A stretch of DNA of 64,000 nucleotides. Origin: Chryseobacterium sp. MEBOG06 (GTDB taxonomy: Bacteria > Bacteroidota > Bacteroidia > Flavobacteriales > Weeksellaceae). The translations under genes and the position numbers were made by a program. Below the pieces are notes generated by a model. The model did not search any database. It saw nothing but the letters and a program-made list of their open reading frames with translations, and was not told the DNA's origin. The DNA lies in NCBI RefSeq assembly GCF_021869765.1, contig NZ_CP084580.1:1612001-1676000 (forward strand), read 5' to 3'. Below are positions 1 to 8,446 of this stretch, one piece after another (positions within the stretch are counted from its first letter, which is position 1; each line of letters starts with the position of its first letter).

Positions 1-396
1 GCTTTCAAAGGAAAACAAAGTAAGGCACTGAAAAGAAAAACAAACCTCACAAGACTTGGTATAATCGGTGGTTTTATAGATTCATTCGCAGGAGGAGGAT
101 GGGGGCCTCTGGTTACCGGAACCCTGATCAAAAATGCCTTTACCCCCAGATTTGCAGTAGGAAGTTCTACCGTAGCCAAGTTTATTCTGACTGTAACTGC
201 TGCAGTTACTTTTTTCTTTACCCTTGGTATTCAGCATTGGAACATTATTCTCGGGCTTTTGATAGGAGGAATTATAACGGCTCCTTTTTCCGCTATGCTT
301 ACCGCCAGACTTCCTGTGAAGAAGATGTTTCTGATGATTGGACTTCTAGTGATTATCATGAGTTCCATAACTATTTATAAATCAGTTTTCAATTAA
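1..396 (+). CDS. TauE/SafE-family sulfite exporter-like permease, C-terminal part
   Basis: The reading frame is open from base 1 and ends at TAA 394-396, giving the last 131 residues of a polytopic membrane protein; the start lies outside the window. A glycine-rich segment (GGFIDSFAGGGWGPLVTGTL) is typical of the repeated motif of TauE/SafE (DUF81) transporters, and three hydrophobic segments follow. The family moves sulfite, sulfoacetate or other organic anions across the inner membrane; the substrate here is unknown. A frame offset from this one (99-380) is also open but has no membrane-protein character and is a shadow. Confidence 0.8.
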   Translation, partial: AFKGKQSKALKRKTNLTRLGIIGGFIDSFAGGGWGPLVTGTLIKNAFTPRFAVGSSTVAKFILTVTAAVTFFFTLGIQHWNIILGLLIGGIITAPFSAMLTARLPVKKMFLMIGLLVIIMSSITIYKSVFN

Positions 397-484
397 AAAA
401 CATGTTAAATGTTCAAAAATAAAAGCGTTAAAAATATATTTGGTTTTGAAAATATTCTACTTTTACATCACTAAATATTAGAAC

Positions 485-775
485 ATGAATTTACATATCA
501 TTGCACTCTTTAAGTTTAATGAAAACTATCTGATGGATGCGGTAGAGCTGTTTCAGAACCTTGTGAAAGAAACAAGAAAGGAAGAAGGCTGCCTGCAGTA
601 TGACCTTATTGAAGATAAAGATAATAAGGGGACTTTTTTCCTTATTGAGCTATGGGAGAGTGTAGAACACCACAACAGACATATAGGGCAAGATCATCTG
701 CTGGATTTCCGTAAAGATGCTTCCAGAATGATGGAGAGCTCGACGGAAGTTTATAAAGGATTTAAAATCTATTAA
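485..775 (+). CDS. Antibiotic biosynthesis monooxygenase (ABM/YgiN-like) domain protein
   Basis: A 96-residue protein forming one ABM-type ferredoxin-like fold. It shows the usual pattern of an N-terminal strand (NLHIIALFKF), a helix, then EEGCLQYDLIEDKD and FFLIELWES, ending after the second helix. Relatives act as small cofactor-free quinol monooxygenases or haem-degrading enzymes and normally dimerise. It stands alone between TauE/SafE and a strong hairpin at 784-815. The IsdG-type haem-degrading subgroup has the same fold, which is worth noting beside the haem locus that follows, but I see no diagnostic haem ligand. The family call is firm; the substrate is unknown. Confidence 0.8.
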   Translation: MNLHIIALFKFNENYLMDAVELFQNLVKETRKEEGCLQYDLIEDKDNKGTFFLIELWESVEHHNRHIGQDHLLDFRKDASRMMESSTEVYKGFKIY

Positions 776-783
776 ATAATATA

Positions 784-817
784 AAAGGCGGTTTCAAGAA
801 GTTGAAACCGCCTTTTT
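784..817 (+). terminator. Rho-independent terminator, probably bidirectional
   Basis: A perfect 14-bp stem (784-797 with 802-815) around a GAAG loop is followed by T residues. It lies between the convergent ends of the ABM gene and the secreted HmuY-like gene and can serve both strands. Confidence 0.9.
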
Positions 818-851
818 ATTAGAAAAAATAGAAAGTATTAAAATAAAAAAT

Positions 852-2138
852 TTATTTCACGATAAGCTTTTTCGTTTCCGAACTGCCTCCGTAAGTGATT
901 TTTACAAGGTAATTACCTGAAGTAAGATGTGATAGGTTCAGATCTTGTTTGTAGAACCCAGCCTGGTTAGACAGTTCCGCGGAATAAACCTGCTTACCGG
1001 TAAGGTCATAAACTTCCACATTACCTTTATTGCCTGCTTTTTGTTTTACATCAAACAATACGGTAACATGTTTGTCAGAAGTTGTTGGATTAGGATAGAT
1101 TCCGAAGCTTGCATTTTTACCTACCTCAGTGATACCTAATGTTTCAGTAATTTTTTTGTATTTGAAATACATATTTCCTGTAGTGGCTCCTCCGTTGGTT
1201 GTGAAGTACATTCTGTAGTAATCACTTCCTTTTTTAACGTAGTATACTACATCGTTTTTTACTGTTCCAATCCCTTTCCAGGAGTGCCCTACAGTTGTTA
1301 TAGCAGATGAGAAAGCGGTACTTGCAGGTATGCTGTACGCAGCTGTCTGCTGTGTTTCCGGCTGTACCATGGCAACTTTGATATTTGGACTTTGAATAGC
1401 TCCTGAAAGAGGATACATCTGAAGACCATTGTAAAAAGTATAATATTTTGTAAATACCAGATCCCAGGCATTTTTGGAAGGTTCCATATTAGGAACTTTT
1501 GCTCCGGTGTCGAATGAGAAATAATTAAAGAAGGCATCATCAGTTCCGTTGGTAATTGTTCTGGTCTCCGTTTGCCCCCAGGTACTTCCGTTCCATTTAG
1601 AATACTTAAATGTATAACCTGCAAATGCGTCTAAAATTGCAAATTTGATATAGGCTCCGTTTGAGTATTTTAAAACAAAAATTGCTTTTCCATCAATATG
1701 ATGATTTAATGTATTGTATACTCCCCATCCTGTTGCCGGAAGAAATGGATCAGTAATCGGTCCCTGTTCGAAGGCTCCCTGACTCAAATCTGTTGTCTGA
1801 TCCGGGTTATAAAGAGGTGCTCCCCAAGAAGATTCATTACTTATACTGATAGTATCCCAGTCTGCCAGATTGGTTGAAGCTGCATATACTTCAATATCTT
1901 TAGCATCATTAATTCTTGATCCAAATGCAAAGTTTGAATTTCTATAAAAAGCAACATCCCATGTATTAGCAGGCTGAGGAACCATATTACCATCTTCCAG
2001 ATTAACAAATACACGGTTTTGGTATCCGCTTCCCATAGACATATTTACTTGTGTATACCCTAATGCATCAGTTTGCGCTAAAACAGTCTGCTGAACCGTT
2101 AGAGCAAGCATCGAAGCCAAAAATAGTTTTGTTTTCAT
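852..2138 (-). CDS. HmuY-like secreted protein with T9SS type A sorting domain
   Basis: A 428-residue protein with a clear signal peptide (MKTKLFLASMLALTVQQTVLAQ). The middle resembles the HmuY haem-binding family: it has the recurring tryptophan-rich strands seen in that family (NTWDVAFYRN near residue 60, NAWDLVFTKYY near 225) and a late VVYYVKKGSDYYRMYFT segment. From about residue 345 it ends in a T9SS type A sorting domain (GIYPNPT, VYDLTGKQVY, GNYLVKITYGG, KKLIVK), so it should cross the outer membrane through the type IX machinery and be released or anchored at the surface. Its promoter carries the same palindromic block as the next gene and the divergent haem operon. The HmuY relationship is from pattern recognition; haem binding is inferred. 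Confidence 0.78.
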   Translation of the reverse strand: MKTKLFLASMLALTVQQTVLAQTDALGYTQVNMSMGSGYQNRVFVNLEDGNMVPQPANTWDVAFYRNSNFAFGSRINDAKDIEVYAASTNLADWDTISISNESSWGAPLYNPDQTTDLSQGAFEQGPITDPFLPATGWGVYNTLNHHIDGKAIFVLKYSNGAYIKFAILDAFAGYTFKYSKWNGSTWGQTETRTITNGTDDAFFNYFSFDTGAKVPNMEPSKNAWDLVFTKYYTFYNGLQMYPLSGAIQSPNIKVAMVQPETQQTAAYSIPASTAFSSAITTVGHSWKGIGTVKNDVVYYVKKGSDYYRMYFTTNGGATTGNMYFKYKKITETLGITEVGKNASFGIYPNPTTSDKHVTVLFDVKQKAGNKGNVEVYDLTGKQVYSAELSNQAGFYKQDLNLSHLTSGNYLVKITYGGSSETKKLIVK

Positions 2139-2161
2139 AATTTAATTTTTTTGAATCCTTA

Positions 2162-2211
2162 TTTAGAATTATTCTACAAAAGTATATAATTATTTTTAAT
2201 CAGTCTAAATA
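2162..2211 (-). promoter_or_regulatory. Promoter with candidate iron/haem operator, copy 1
   Basis: On the minus strand a perfect Bacteroidota -7 element (TACTTTTG, plus coordinates 2177-2184) is followed directly by the 13-bp palindrome TAGAATAATTCTA (2164-2176), with an upstream half site TTTAGACTG (about 2202-2209). The whole block recurs at 3223-3273. Its form, an inverted repeat around one central base, resembles Fur-type operators, but Fur control is inference. Confidence 0.6.
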
Positions 2212-2334
2212 AAAACATGATTTTTGTCGTGTTCACTTTTGATATAAAGTTTTCGGGGAGAATAAATAAGTGTTAATCATCATTCTTACCACTGGTTATT
2301 ATTATGATAGCGGCAGGACTATCTTTTCATAAAA

Positions 2335-2365
2335 AAAGCCGGCTGGAAATCTTCCAGCCGGCTTT
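2335..2365 (-). terminator. Rho-independent terminator of the T9SS jelly-roll gene
   Basis: A perfect 14-bp stem, 2335-2348 with 2352-2365, closed by a 3-base loop. Seven A residues on the plus strand (2331-2337) give the U tract of the minus-strand transcript. It sits just after the stop of the gene at 2394-3209. Confidence 0.9.
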
Positions 2366-2393
2366 ATAAAGGTATATGATTGTGTAATAAACC

Positions 2394-3209
2394 TTATTTT
2401 TTGATGAACTTAGATTGTACTACTGATCCCTCTGCAGTTTCAATAAGAACATAATAAACTCCGGTTTGAAGTGTACTGATGTCAAATCTTTGTCCATTAA
2501 GCTTCCCTTCTGTAGCTTTCTGCCCGGTAGCAGAGTAGATCTGGATATTTTTTGGCGCTTTTGCTGTAACAAATTCCAATGCCGTGTTCTCTGAATTAAC
2601 AGCAAATTGCAAAGCATTTTTCGTTTTAACATGATCAGAAACACCTAGTGTACCGCTGGCAGCAGTTAATACTACATCATCCATACGCAATGCCACGTGG
2701 ACTGTAGATGCTGTGAACTTGAATGCGATATATTGGTATGAAGACTGTTGTACATTGAAAGTTGTCGTAGCATCTGTACTTGATGTAAGGTTTACAGTAG
2801 TTCCGATAGGAGTAAAAGTAGACATATCTGAAGGGCTTGCTACAAGACCAACTTCAAGAGTACCCGTTCCTCCTGGCGTACCACCAATAAGAGCCGAAGT
2901 GAATGATAAAGTCTGAGTACCATTTGGAGCAACAATTTGTGGAGTTATCAAATAAAATGCCTTACTTCCTGCAAAAAATGAATAAGCCTGAACAAAATTG
3001 TTCCCAGTTCCCGGTTCTACTGTAAGCATTGGTACCCAGCTAGGATTAGCAGGATTAGATGAAGCAGGAATTACTGTACTCCATCCATTTTGAGGTAATG
3101 ATGCCGTACCGGTAGTGAAAGAACTGAAAGTTTCATTTATTGAAGATACTTGTGCATTTGCTGTGAAAGCCGTAAACATTAATGTTCCTAAAAGTAGTTT
3201 TAATTTCAT
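2394..3209 (-). CDS. Secreted choice-of-anchor J-like protein with T9SS type A sorting domain
   Basis: A 271-residue protein with a signal peptide ending at about ANA-QV. Residues 25-185 form one beta-rich domain of the choice-of-anchor J/cleaved-adhesin kind: INETFSS near the start, SWVPML, AFYLITPQI, and the closing MDDVVL strand. Residues from about 195 form the T9SS sorting domain (IQIYSATGQKA, LQTGVYYVLIETAEG, VQSKFIKK). Cleaved-adhesin domains of gingipains bind haemoglobin and other host proteins (family knowledge). A role in capturing haemoproteins is my inference from that and from the shared operator with the haem uptake operon. It is 256 bp upstream of the HmuY-like secreted gene, with its own promoter and terminator. 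Confidence 0.75.
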   Translation of the reverse strand: MKLKLLLGTLMFTAFTANAQVSSINETFSSFTTGTASLPQNGWSTVIPASSNPANPSWVPMLTVEPGTGNNFVQAYSFFAGSKAFYLITPQIVAPNGTQTLSFTSALIGGTPGGTGTLEVGLVASPSDMSTFTPIGTTVNLTSSTDATTTFNVQQSSYQYIAFKFTASTVHVALRMDDVVLTAASGTLGVSDHVKTKNALQFAVNSENTALEFVTAKAPKNIQIYSATGQKATEGKLNGQRFDISTLQTGVYYVLIETAEGSVVQSKFIKK

Positions 3210-3222
3210 GACATTATTTTTA

Positions 3223-3286
3223 TTTAGAATTATTCTACAAAAATAAGTATTAATTTTTAACTATTCTAAATAAAGCATTATATTTG
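3223..3286. promoter_or_regulatory. Divergent promoter region with candidate iron/haem operator, copy 2
   Basis: For the leftward gene the -7 element is TATTTTTG (plus 3238-3245), followed by the palindrome TAGAATAATTCTA (3225-3237). For the rightward receptor gene the -7 element is TATATTTG at 3279-3286, with the half site ATTCTAAAT (3263-3271) just upstream. The block copies the one at 2162-2211, so one regulator could control both arms of the locus. Confidence 0.6.
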
Positions 3287-3302
3287 CCAAAATTTTTACT
3301 CT

Positions 3303-5417
3303 ATGAAGAAGAAGGTGCTTTCCGTTCTATCATTATCCATAGTATTATGGATGAGTGCACAAGAAAAAGATTCTCTTAATCAGAAGAAAATAGAAGAAGT
3401 TGTCGTTACAGGGCAATATACCCAGCAATCTATTAATAAATCTATTTATAAAGTTGAAGTAGTTGATGCAGAACAAATTAAAAGAATGGCTGCCACCAAT
3501 GTAGCCGACGTTCTGAATCAAAGCTTAAATATTCTTATCACATCAGATCGTAACTCAGGTAATTCTACGGCAAGTCTTATGGGACTAGGTGGAGAATATA
3601 CTAAAATTCTGGTAGATAATATTCCTATCGTTGGAGATATAGGTCTAGGAAATAATATAGATCTTACAAAACTGAATGTAAATAATGTTGAACGTATTGA
3701 AATTGTAAGAGGCTCCATGGGAGTAGATTACGGAAGTAATGCAGTAGCAGGGGTTATTAATATTATTACCAAAAAGAATAGCACCAAAAAGTTGACCCTC
3801 AATGCTTCTGTACAGGAAGAAACGGTAGGTAAAGAGTATGATTTTTATAAAAAAGGAGAAGGAAGACATATACAAACATTGAACATAGGGTATAATATTG
3901 ATGAACACTGGTATGTAGGGGCAAATATTAATCATAATGATTTTCAGGGATTCAAAGGAACTCAGGAAGGATATAAATATTTTGGACAAGATAAAAAAAG
4001 AGGATATCTGTGGCAGCCTAAAGACGTATTGAATGTTGATGGTATTGTACGATACAGTAAAAATAAAACGTCCATATTCTATAAATTCGGTTTTGTCAGC
4101 GAAAAGCTGAACTATTATAATCCAATTGTTGGAGAACTTTATTTAGGCGAAGGAAACAGAACTTATGTTTCTACAGACAGAGATTACCTTACTACAAGAT
4201 ATGTGAATCAGCTTAATGTTCAGACGAAGTTAGGGGCGATCAATTATACCGGAGATTTTTCTTATCAGACTCAGGACAGAAAATACAGAGATTTCACCTA
4301 TGACGTTCCAAAACGTGAGGTAAGAGGTGATAAGAATGAGTACCAGTCATACAACAAAGCAGATATTATTTATTCAAGAGGAGTTTTCAGTAATTTCCTT
4401 GATAATGATAAAATTGATTTCCAGTTAGGATACGAATTAGATCATACTTCAGGTTATGCAGGATCTATTGCAGGAAGTTTTGCCGGAAATAATGTGACCA
4501 GAAAAATATTCAACTATGCAAATTTCATTTCTGCGGAGTGGAATGCAAACAAATGGTTATCCATTCGTCCCGGTTACCGTCTTGCACTTAGTGATAAATT
4601 TGATACCCAGCATAACTACTCCTTAACGGTGAGAGGAAAGGCTAATGAAACTACGAATATCCGTTTGGTAGTAGGAAGTGCAAACCGGTTTCCAAATTTT
4701 GACGAACTGTATACTTATTTCGTAGATAGTAATCATGATATCCGGGGAAATGAAAATTTAAAACCTGAGGAAGGATTTACAGCTTCATTAAATGCAGACA
4801 AAAGGTTTAATGCAATCTCCGGATGGAATTTCAAAGTGGGAGCGAGTGCTACTTACATGAAGCTTAAAAACAGGATTGAAGAATTAATCGTTAATCAGCA
4901 GCCATTACAATATAAATATATCAATATAGATAAGTTTAAATCTTATTTATTTGAGGCCAACTTTAGTGCTCAGAAAGATCAGTTCACTTTAGCTGCCAAT
5001 GCATCTTATTATGGAATTTCAAAAGAATTGTCTTCAGGTGCAGTAAAATCACCAACTGACTTTTTCTATACTTTTGAAGGGAAAGTTGCCGGAAGCTATA
5101 CTTTACCAAAAGTCAATACCAATTTCTCATTGTTTTACAGATATGTAGGGAAACTTCAAATGTTCGTTCTTGTTCCGGACCTTGCAAACCCTTACTATGA
5201 AGTAGGAGAAAGAGGAAACTTCAATATGATGGACTTTATTGTTTCACAACCTTTCTTCAACAGGCATCTTGAAGTAAGTGCAGGTGTTAAAAATATTTTT
5301 GATGTATCATCTGTGAGAGATAGTACAGTTGCCGGTACTGCTCACGGTGCTGCAGATCCAACTTCTAATTTATTCTATGGCAGAAGTTACTTTGCCAGAT
5401 TAAGTTATAACTTCTAA
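3303..5417 (+). CDS. TonB-dependent outer-membrane receptor, probable haem receptor (HmuR-like)
   Basis: A 704-residue protein with a signal peptide (cleavage near SAQEKD), a TonB-box-like KIEEVVVTGQYT at about 30-41, and a plug domain to about residue 160 containing VADVLNQSLNI, ILVDNIPIVGD and VERIEIVRGSMGVDYGSNAVAGVINIITKK. A 22-strand barrel follows, ending in aromatic SYFARLSYNF as expected for BAM recognition. It lacks the N-terminal CarboxypepD-like extension of SusC proteins, so it belongs with the siderophore/haem/B12 type. It is the first gene of a rightward run with HmuY, a haem ABC importer and a haem-handling protein, which is why haem is the likely ligand. The gap to the next gene is 10 bp. 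Confidence 0.88.
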   Translation: MKKKVLSVLSLSIVLWMSAQEKDSLNQKKIEEVVVTGQYTQQSINKSIYKVEVVDAEQIKRMAATNVADVLNQSLNILITSDRNSGNSTASLMGLGGEYTKILVDNIPIVGDIGLGNNIDLTKLNVNNVERIEIVRGSMGVDYGSNAVAGVINIITKKNSTKKLTLNASVQEETVGKEYDFYKKGEGRHIQTLNIGYNIDEHWYVGANINHNDFQGFKGTQEGYKYFGQDKKRGYLWQPKDVLNVDGIVRYSKNKTSIFYKFGFVSEKLNYYNPIVGELYLGEGNRTYVSTDRDYLTTRYVNQLNVQTKLGAINYTGDFSYQTQDRKYRDFTYDVPKREVRGDKNEYQSYNKADIIYSRGVFSNFLDNDKIDFQLGYELDHTSGYAGSIAGSFAGNNVTRKIFNYANFISAEWNANKWLSIRPGYRLALSDKFDTQHNYSLTVRGKANETTNIRLVVGSANRFPNFDELYTYFVDSNHDIRGNENLKPEEGFTASLNADKRFNAISGWNFKVGASATYMKLKNRIEELIVNQQPLQYKYINIDKFKSYLFEANFSAQKDQFTLAANASYYGISKELSSGAVKSPTDFFYTFEGKVAGSYTLPKVNTNFSLFYRYVGKLQMFVLVPDLANPYYEVGERGNFNMMDFIVSQPFFNRHLEVSAGVKNIFDVSSVRDSTVAGTAHGAADPTSNLFYGRSYFARLSYNF

Positions 5418-5427
5418 AATCTAAAAA

Positions 5428-6513
5428 ATGAAAAAAATACTGGTTTATCTTTTACTAGGAGCGTCATTTATTTCTCAATCTTGCATCAATGATAATGAAG
5501 ATCCGATAGCAATATCTAAGACGGATGGCTACGTTGTTGACCCTGCCGTAGGAGGACCCAGCCAGCCTAATCAGGTTTGGTTTGATTTGGGTACAAATAC
5601 TCAGATGGTTACTAAAAGAACAGACTGGGACCTTGGCTTTTATTCAGGAAGTGAATTTAAAGTTATTCTCAATCCATCAATTATGATGGGAGCTGGAAAA
5701 ATTGCCAATGCAACCAATATAGATTTAGTTAAAGAATCAGATGTTACTGCCTTAATGAACCAGGTACAGGTAGCCAATTATAATCCTGCCAATATTAGCT
5801 ATATTGATGATGTTACCGGAAATTTCCCATCTGGTTATACTGCCATAGAAGAGATTAAGGTGATCGATGCTGATAACCCTGTTTATTTAGTTAATATGGG
5901 TAAAAATATTTTTACAGGTACAGTTCCGTTAGGTACAGTTACTACAGGAGGAGACAGCAGAGGCTGGATGAAAGTACAGGTAGTAAGACAGGGAGATGCT
6001 TATAAAGTAAAATATGCAGAACTTAATTCTACAACGCATACTGAAGTGGTGATTAATAAAAACTCAGCATATAATTACAGCTTTTACAGCTTAAAAAATA
6101 AAACAACAGTTACTGTACAGCCGGAGAAGAAAAATTGGGATATTTGTTTCTCTGTATTTGTTAATTCAATCGCAGGAGCAGGTAGTTATATTTATGCAGA
6201 TTTTACAACGATTAATAACCTTGGTGGAGTTGGAGCTTATGAAGTGAAAGTAACTGCACCTACAACAGGAGCAGCTGCATTTACCAATTTTAAACTTTCA
6301 GATATTGATAAATCAAAATTTGTTTATAAAGATCAGCGGGTGATTGGTGGCAACTGGAGAGAAGTAGGACCGGATGGATATCAGGTAAAAGGTGATGTTT
6401 TCTACGTAATTAAAGATGCAGAAGGGTATTATTTCAAGTTAAGATTTACCAGATTAACCAACGAAAAGGGAGAGCGTGGATTCCCGCAGTTTGAATACAA
6501 ACCTTTATTTTAA
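5428..6513 (+). CDS. hmuY: HmuY-family haem-binding lipoprotein
   Basis: A 361-residue exported protein with a lipobox-like end to its signal sequence (FISQSC, Cys near 19), so probably an outer-membrane lipoprotein. The body carries features of the HmuY family: QVWFDLGTNTQ...RTDWDLGFYSG, repeated later as KKNWDICFSVFVNS, and the C-terminal GDVFYVIKDAEGYYFKLRFT. HmuY proteins take haem from host haemoproteins and pass it to the partner TonB receptor, which lies immediately upstream here. It is longer than Porphyromonas HmuY. The methionine and histidine haem ligands cannot be assigned by eye. The next gene, the binding protein, begins 30 bp downstream. Confidence 0.85.
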   Translation: MKKILVYLLLGASFISQSCINDNEDPIAISKTDGYVVDPAVGGPSQPNQVWFDLGTNTQMVTKRTDWDLGFYSGSEFKVILNPSIMMGAGKIANATNIDLVKESDVTALMNQVQVANYNPANISYIDDVTGNFPSGYTAIEEIKVIDADNPVYLVNMGKNIFTGTVPLGTVTTGGDSRGWMKVQVVRQGDAYKVKYAELNSTTHTEVVINKNSAYNYSFYSLKNKTTVTVQPEKKNWDICFSVFVNSIAGAGSYIYADFTTINNLGGVGAYEVKVTAPTTGAAAFTNFKLSDIDKSKFVYKDQRVIGGNWREVGPDGYQVKGDVFYVIKDAEGYYFKLRFTRLTNEKGERGFPQFEYKPLF

Positions 6514-6543
6514 TCAATTTAAGAAATCAAATAATAGTATATC

Positions 6544-7422
6544 ATGAAAAAATTCATTCTTGCAGCCTCTGTTCTTGTAGCAGTATACTCTTGCAAAAAA
6601 GCAGAAGGCACAGCAAAAGAAAATACAACAGAAGCAGCTTCGGAAGCGCCGAAAAGCAACAATAAAATTGTAACATTAAACGGTGGAATTACCGAGATCG
6701 TAAGCGCTTTGGGCCACGAAAAAGAAATCGTTGGAACAGACGTTACCAGTACTTATCCTGCCTCTTTAAAGACTACAGCAAAAGATTTGGGACACGTAAG
6801 ATCAATGACCATTGAACCTATTATGGCGGTAAGCCCTACTTTGATTCTTGCTTCTGATAAAGATATCAATCCTGAATTATTAGGTAAAATAAAGTCTTCA
6901 GGGATTAAAGTTGACGTTTTTAAACAGGAATACACTGTTGACGGGACCAAAAAATTAATCGAAGAAGTTGCGAAAGCCCTTGGAAATACTGAATATCAGA
7001 AATTAAATGATAAAATTGACGCAGACCTTAAACAGGTTCAGCCAATTGCTAAAAAGCCGAAAGTATTATTCATCTATGCCAGAGGTAATATGCTGATGGT
7101 ATCAGGTAAAAATACACCTATGGCATCATTGATCACCCTTGCAGGTGGAGAAAATGCAGTAAATGATTTCGAAGATTTCAAACCATTAACTCCTGAAGCA
7201 GTTGTAAAAGCTAATCCAGATGTATTATTCTTCTTTGAAACAGGCCTTCAGGGAGCTGGAGGAAACGAAGGCGCCCTTAAAATGCCGGGAGTTTCCCAGA
7301 CCAACGCAGGGAAAAATAAAAAGATCATCGCAATGGATGGAGGTTTAGTATCAGGTTTCGGACCTAGACTAGGAGAAGCAGCAGTAGGATTAAACAAACT
7401 TTTAATTGAAAACGCAAAGTAA
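6544..7422 (+). CDS. hmuT: Haem ABC transporter substrate-binding protein
   Basis: A 292-residue lipoprotein: the signal ends at VYSC (Cys17) and a Ser/Glu/Lys-rich linker follows. The rest is a helical-backbone periplasmic binding protein of the TroA/FhuD class: IVTLNGGITEIVSALGHEKEIVGTD, then the VSPTLILASD strand, KKPKVLFIYARGN starting the second lobe, and PEAVVKANPDVLFFFETG. This matches HmuT haem-binding proteins of ABC importers. The last 17 bases overlap the start of the permease gene, so translation is probably coupled. Confidence 0.88.
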   Translation: MKKFILAASVLVAVYSCKKAEGTAKENTTEAASEAPKSNNKIVTLNGGITEIVSALGHEKEIVGTDVTSTYPASLKTTAKDLGHVRSMTIEPIMAVSPTLILASDKDINPELLGKIKSSGIKVDVFKQEYTVDGTKKLIEEVAKALGNTEYQKLNDKIDADLKQVQPIAKKPKVLFIYARGNMLMVSGKNTPMASLITLAGGENAVNDFEDFKPLTPEAVVKANPDVLFFFETGLQGAGGNEGALKMPGVSQTNAGKNKKIIAMDGGLVSGFGPRLGEAAVGLNKLLIENAK

Positions 7423-8446
7423 ACTATACTTTTATCTTATTATAAGTGCCATATTGCTGGTTATTCTGGCAGTGGTGGCACTTTATATTGGGGTCTATGA
7501 TTTTAATGGTGTTTCGCCGTTTACGGTTTTAAGCCAGTTTATTAAAGGAGATCCCGCTCTGTCATTGAGTGATAAATATGTTATATGGGAAGTAAGAACT
7601 TCCAGAATTATTATGGCCATTCTGATAGGAAGTATGCTTGCCGTTTCCGGGACTACACTGCAGGGACTTTTTAAAAACCCACTGGCAACAGGAGAGGCAA
7701 TCGGGTTAACATCAGGAGCAACACTATTGGCTGCATTTGCTATTGTTTTGGGAGGGCATTTTAAAGAGTATCTTCCTGAAATTGTACAATTCTCATTAGT
7801 AGGTATTTCTGCTTTTATAGGAGCTTTACTGGCGATGATGCTGGTGTACAGGATCTCTACCAGTGCAGGAAAAACAAATGTTGTCATGATGCTGTTAAGT
7901 GGTGTTGCCATTACTTCTATCGGCTTCTCTATTACAGGATTTCTTATTTATATTTCAAAAGATGAACAATTGAGAGATCTTTCATTCTGGAATATGGGAA
8001 GTCTTGCAGCAGCTACCTGGACCAAAAATATCGTTTTGGCAGTAGTCATTGTCATTTCTTACACCGTCCTGCTCCCAAAAGGAAAGGCACTCAATGCAAT
8101 GATGCTGGGTGAAAAAGATGCTCAGCATTTAGGAATTAATGTAGAAAGACTGAAAAAGCAGATCGTAATTATTACCTCTTTGATGATAGGAACCTGTGTG
8201 GCATTTTCAGGAACTATTGGATTTGTGGGTCTTATTGTACCTTATATTTTAAGACTTTTATTTAAATCCAATTATGTGTTTATATTACCATTGTCAGCAG
8301 TTCTGGGCAGTATTTTACTTTTGATTGCCGACACTATCAGCAGAAGTATTGTGGCACCTTCAGAACTTCCTATTGGTATTCTGACCTCTTTGATCGGAGG
8401 ACCTATTTTTATTGCTATTTTAATTAAATTTAAAAAATCACTCTAA
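7406..8446 (+). CDS. hmuU: Haem ABC transporter permease, FecCD family (TTG start)
   Basis: A 346-residue permease with about ten membrane segments. Family motifs are WEVRTSRIIMAILIGSMLAVSGTTLQGLFKNPLA, the ATGEAIGLTSGA segment, GTIGFVGLIVPYILRLL and ELPIGILTSLIGGPIFIAIL. The start must be TTG at 7406: an in-frame TAA stands immediately before it, and the next in-frame ATG is near codon 69, which would remove the first membrane helix. The start lies inside the end of the binding-protein gene, and the stop overlaps the ATG of the ATPase gene by one base. It is the membrane channel of the haem importer. Confidence 0.9.
   Translation: MKTQSKLYFYLIISAILLVILAVVALYIGVYDFNGVSPFTVLSQFIKGDPALSLSDKYVIWEVRTSRIIMAILIGSMLAVSGTTLQGLFKNPLATGEAIGLTSGATLLAAFAIVLGGHFKEYLPEIVQFSLVGISAFIGALLAMMLVYRISTSAGKTNVVMMLLSGVAITSIGFSITGFLIYISKDEQLRDLSFWNMGSLAAATWTKNIVLAVVIVISYTVLLPKGKALNAMMLGEKDAQHLGINVERLKKQIVIITSLMIGTCVAFSGTIGFVGLIVPYILRLLFKSNYVFILPLSAVLGSILLLIADTISRSIVAPSELPIGILTSLIGGPIFIAILIKFKKSL

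Noticed and set aside
99..380. Open frame offset from the TauE/SafE frame
   Set aside because: The frame open from base 1 gives a normal membrane protein; this one has no membrane segments or family pattern.
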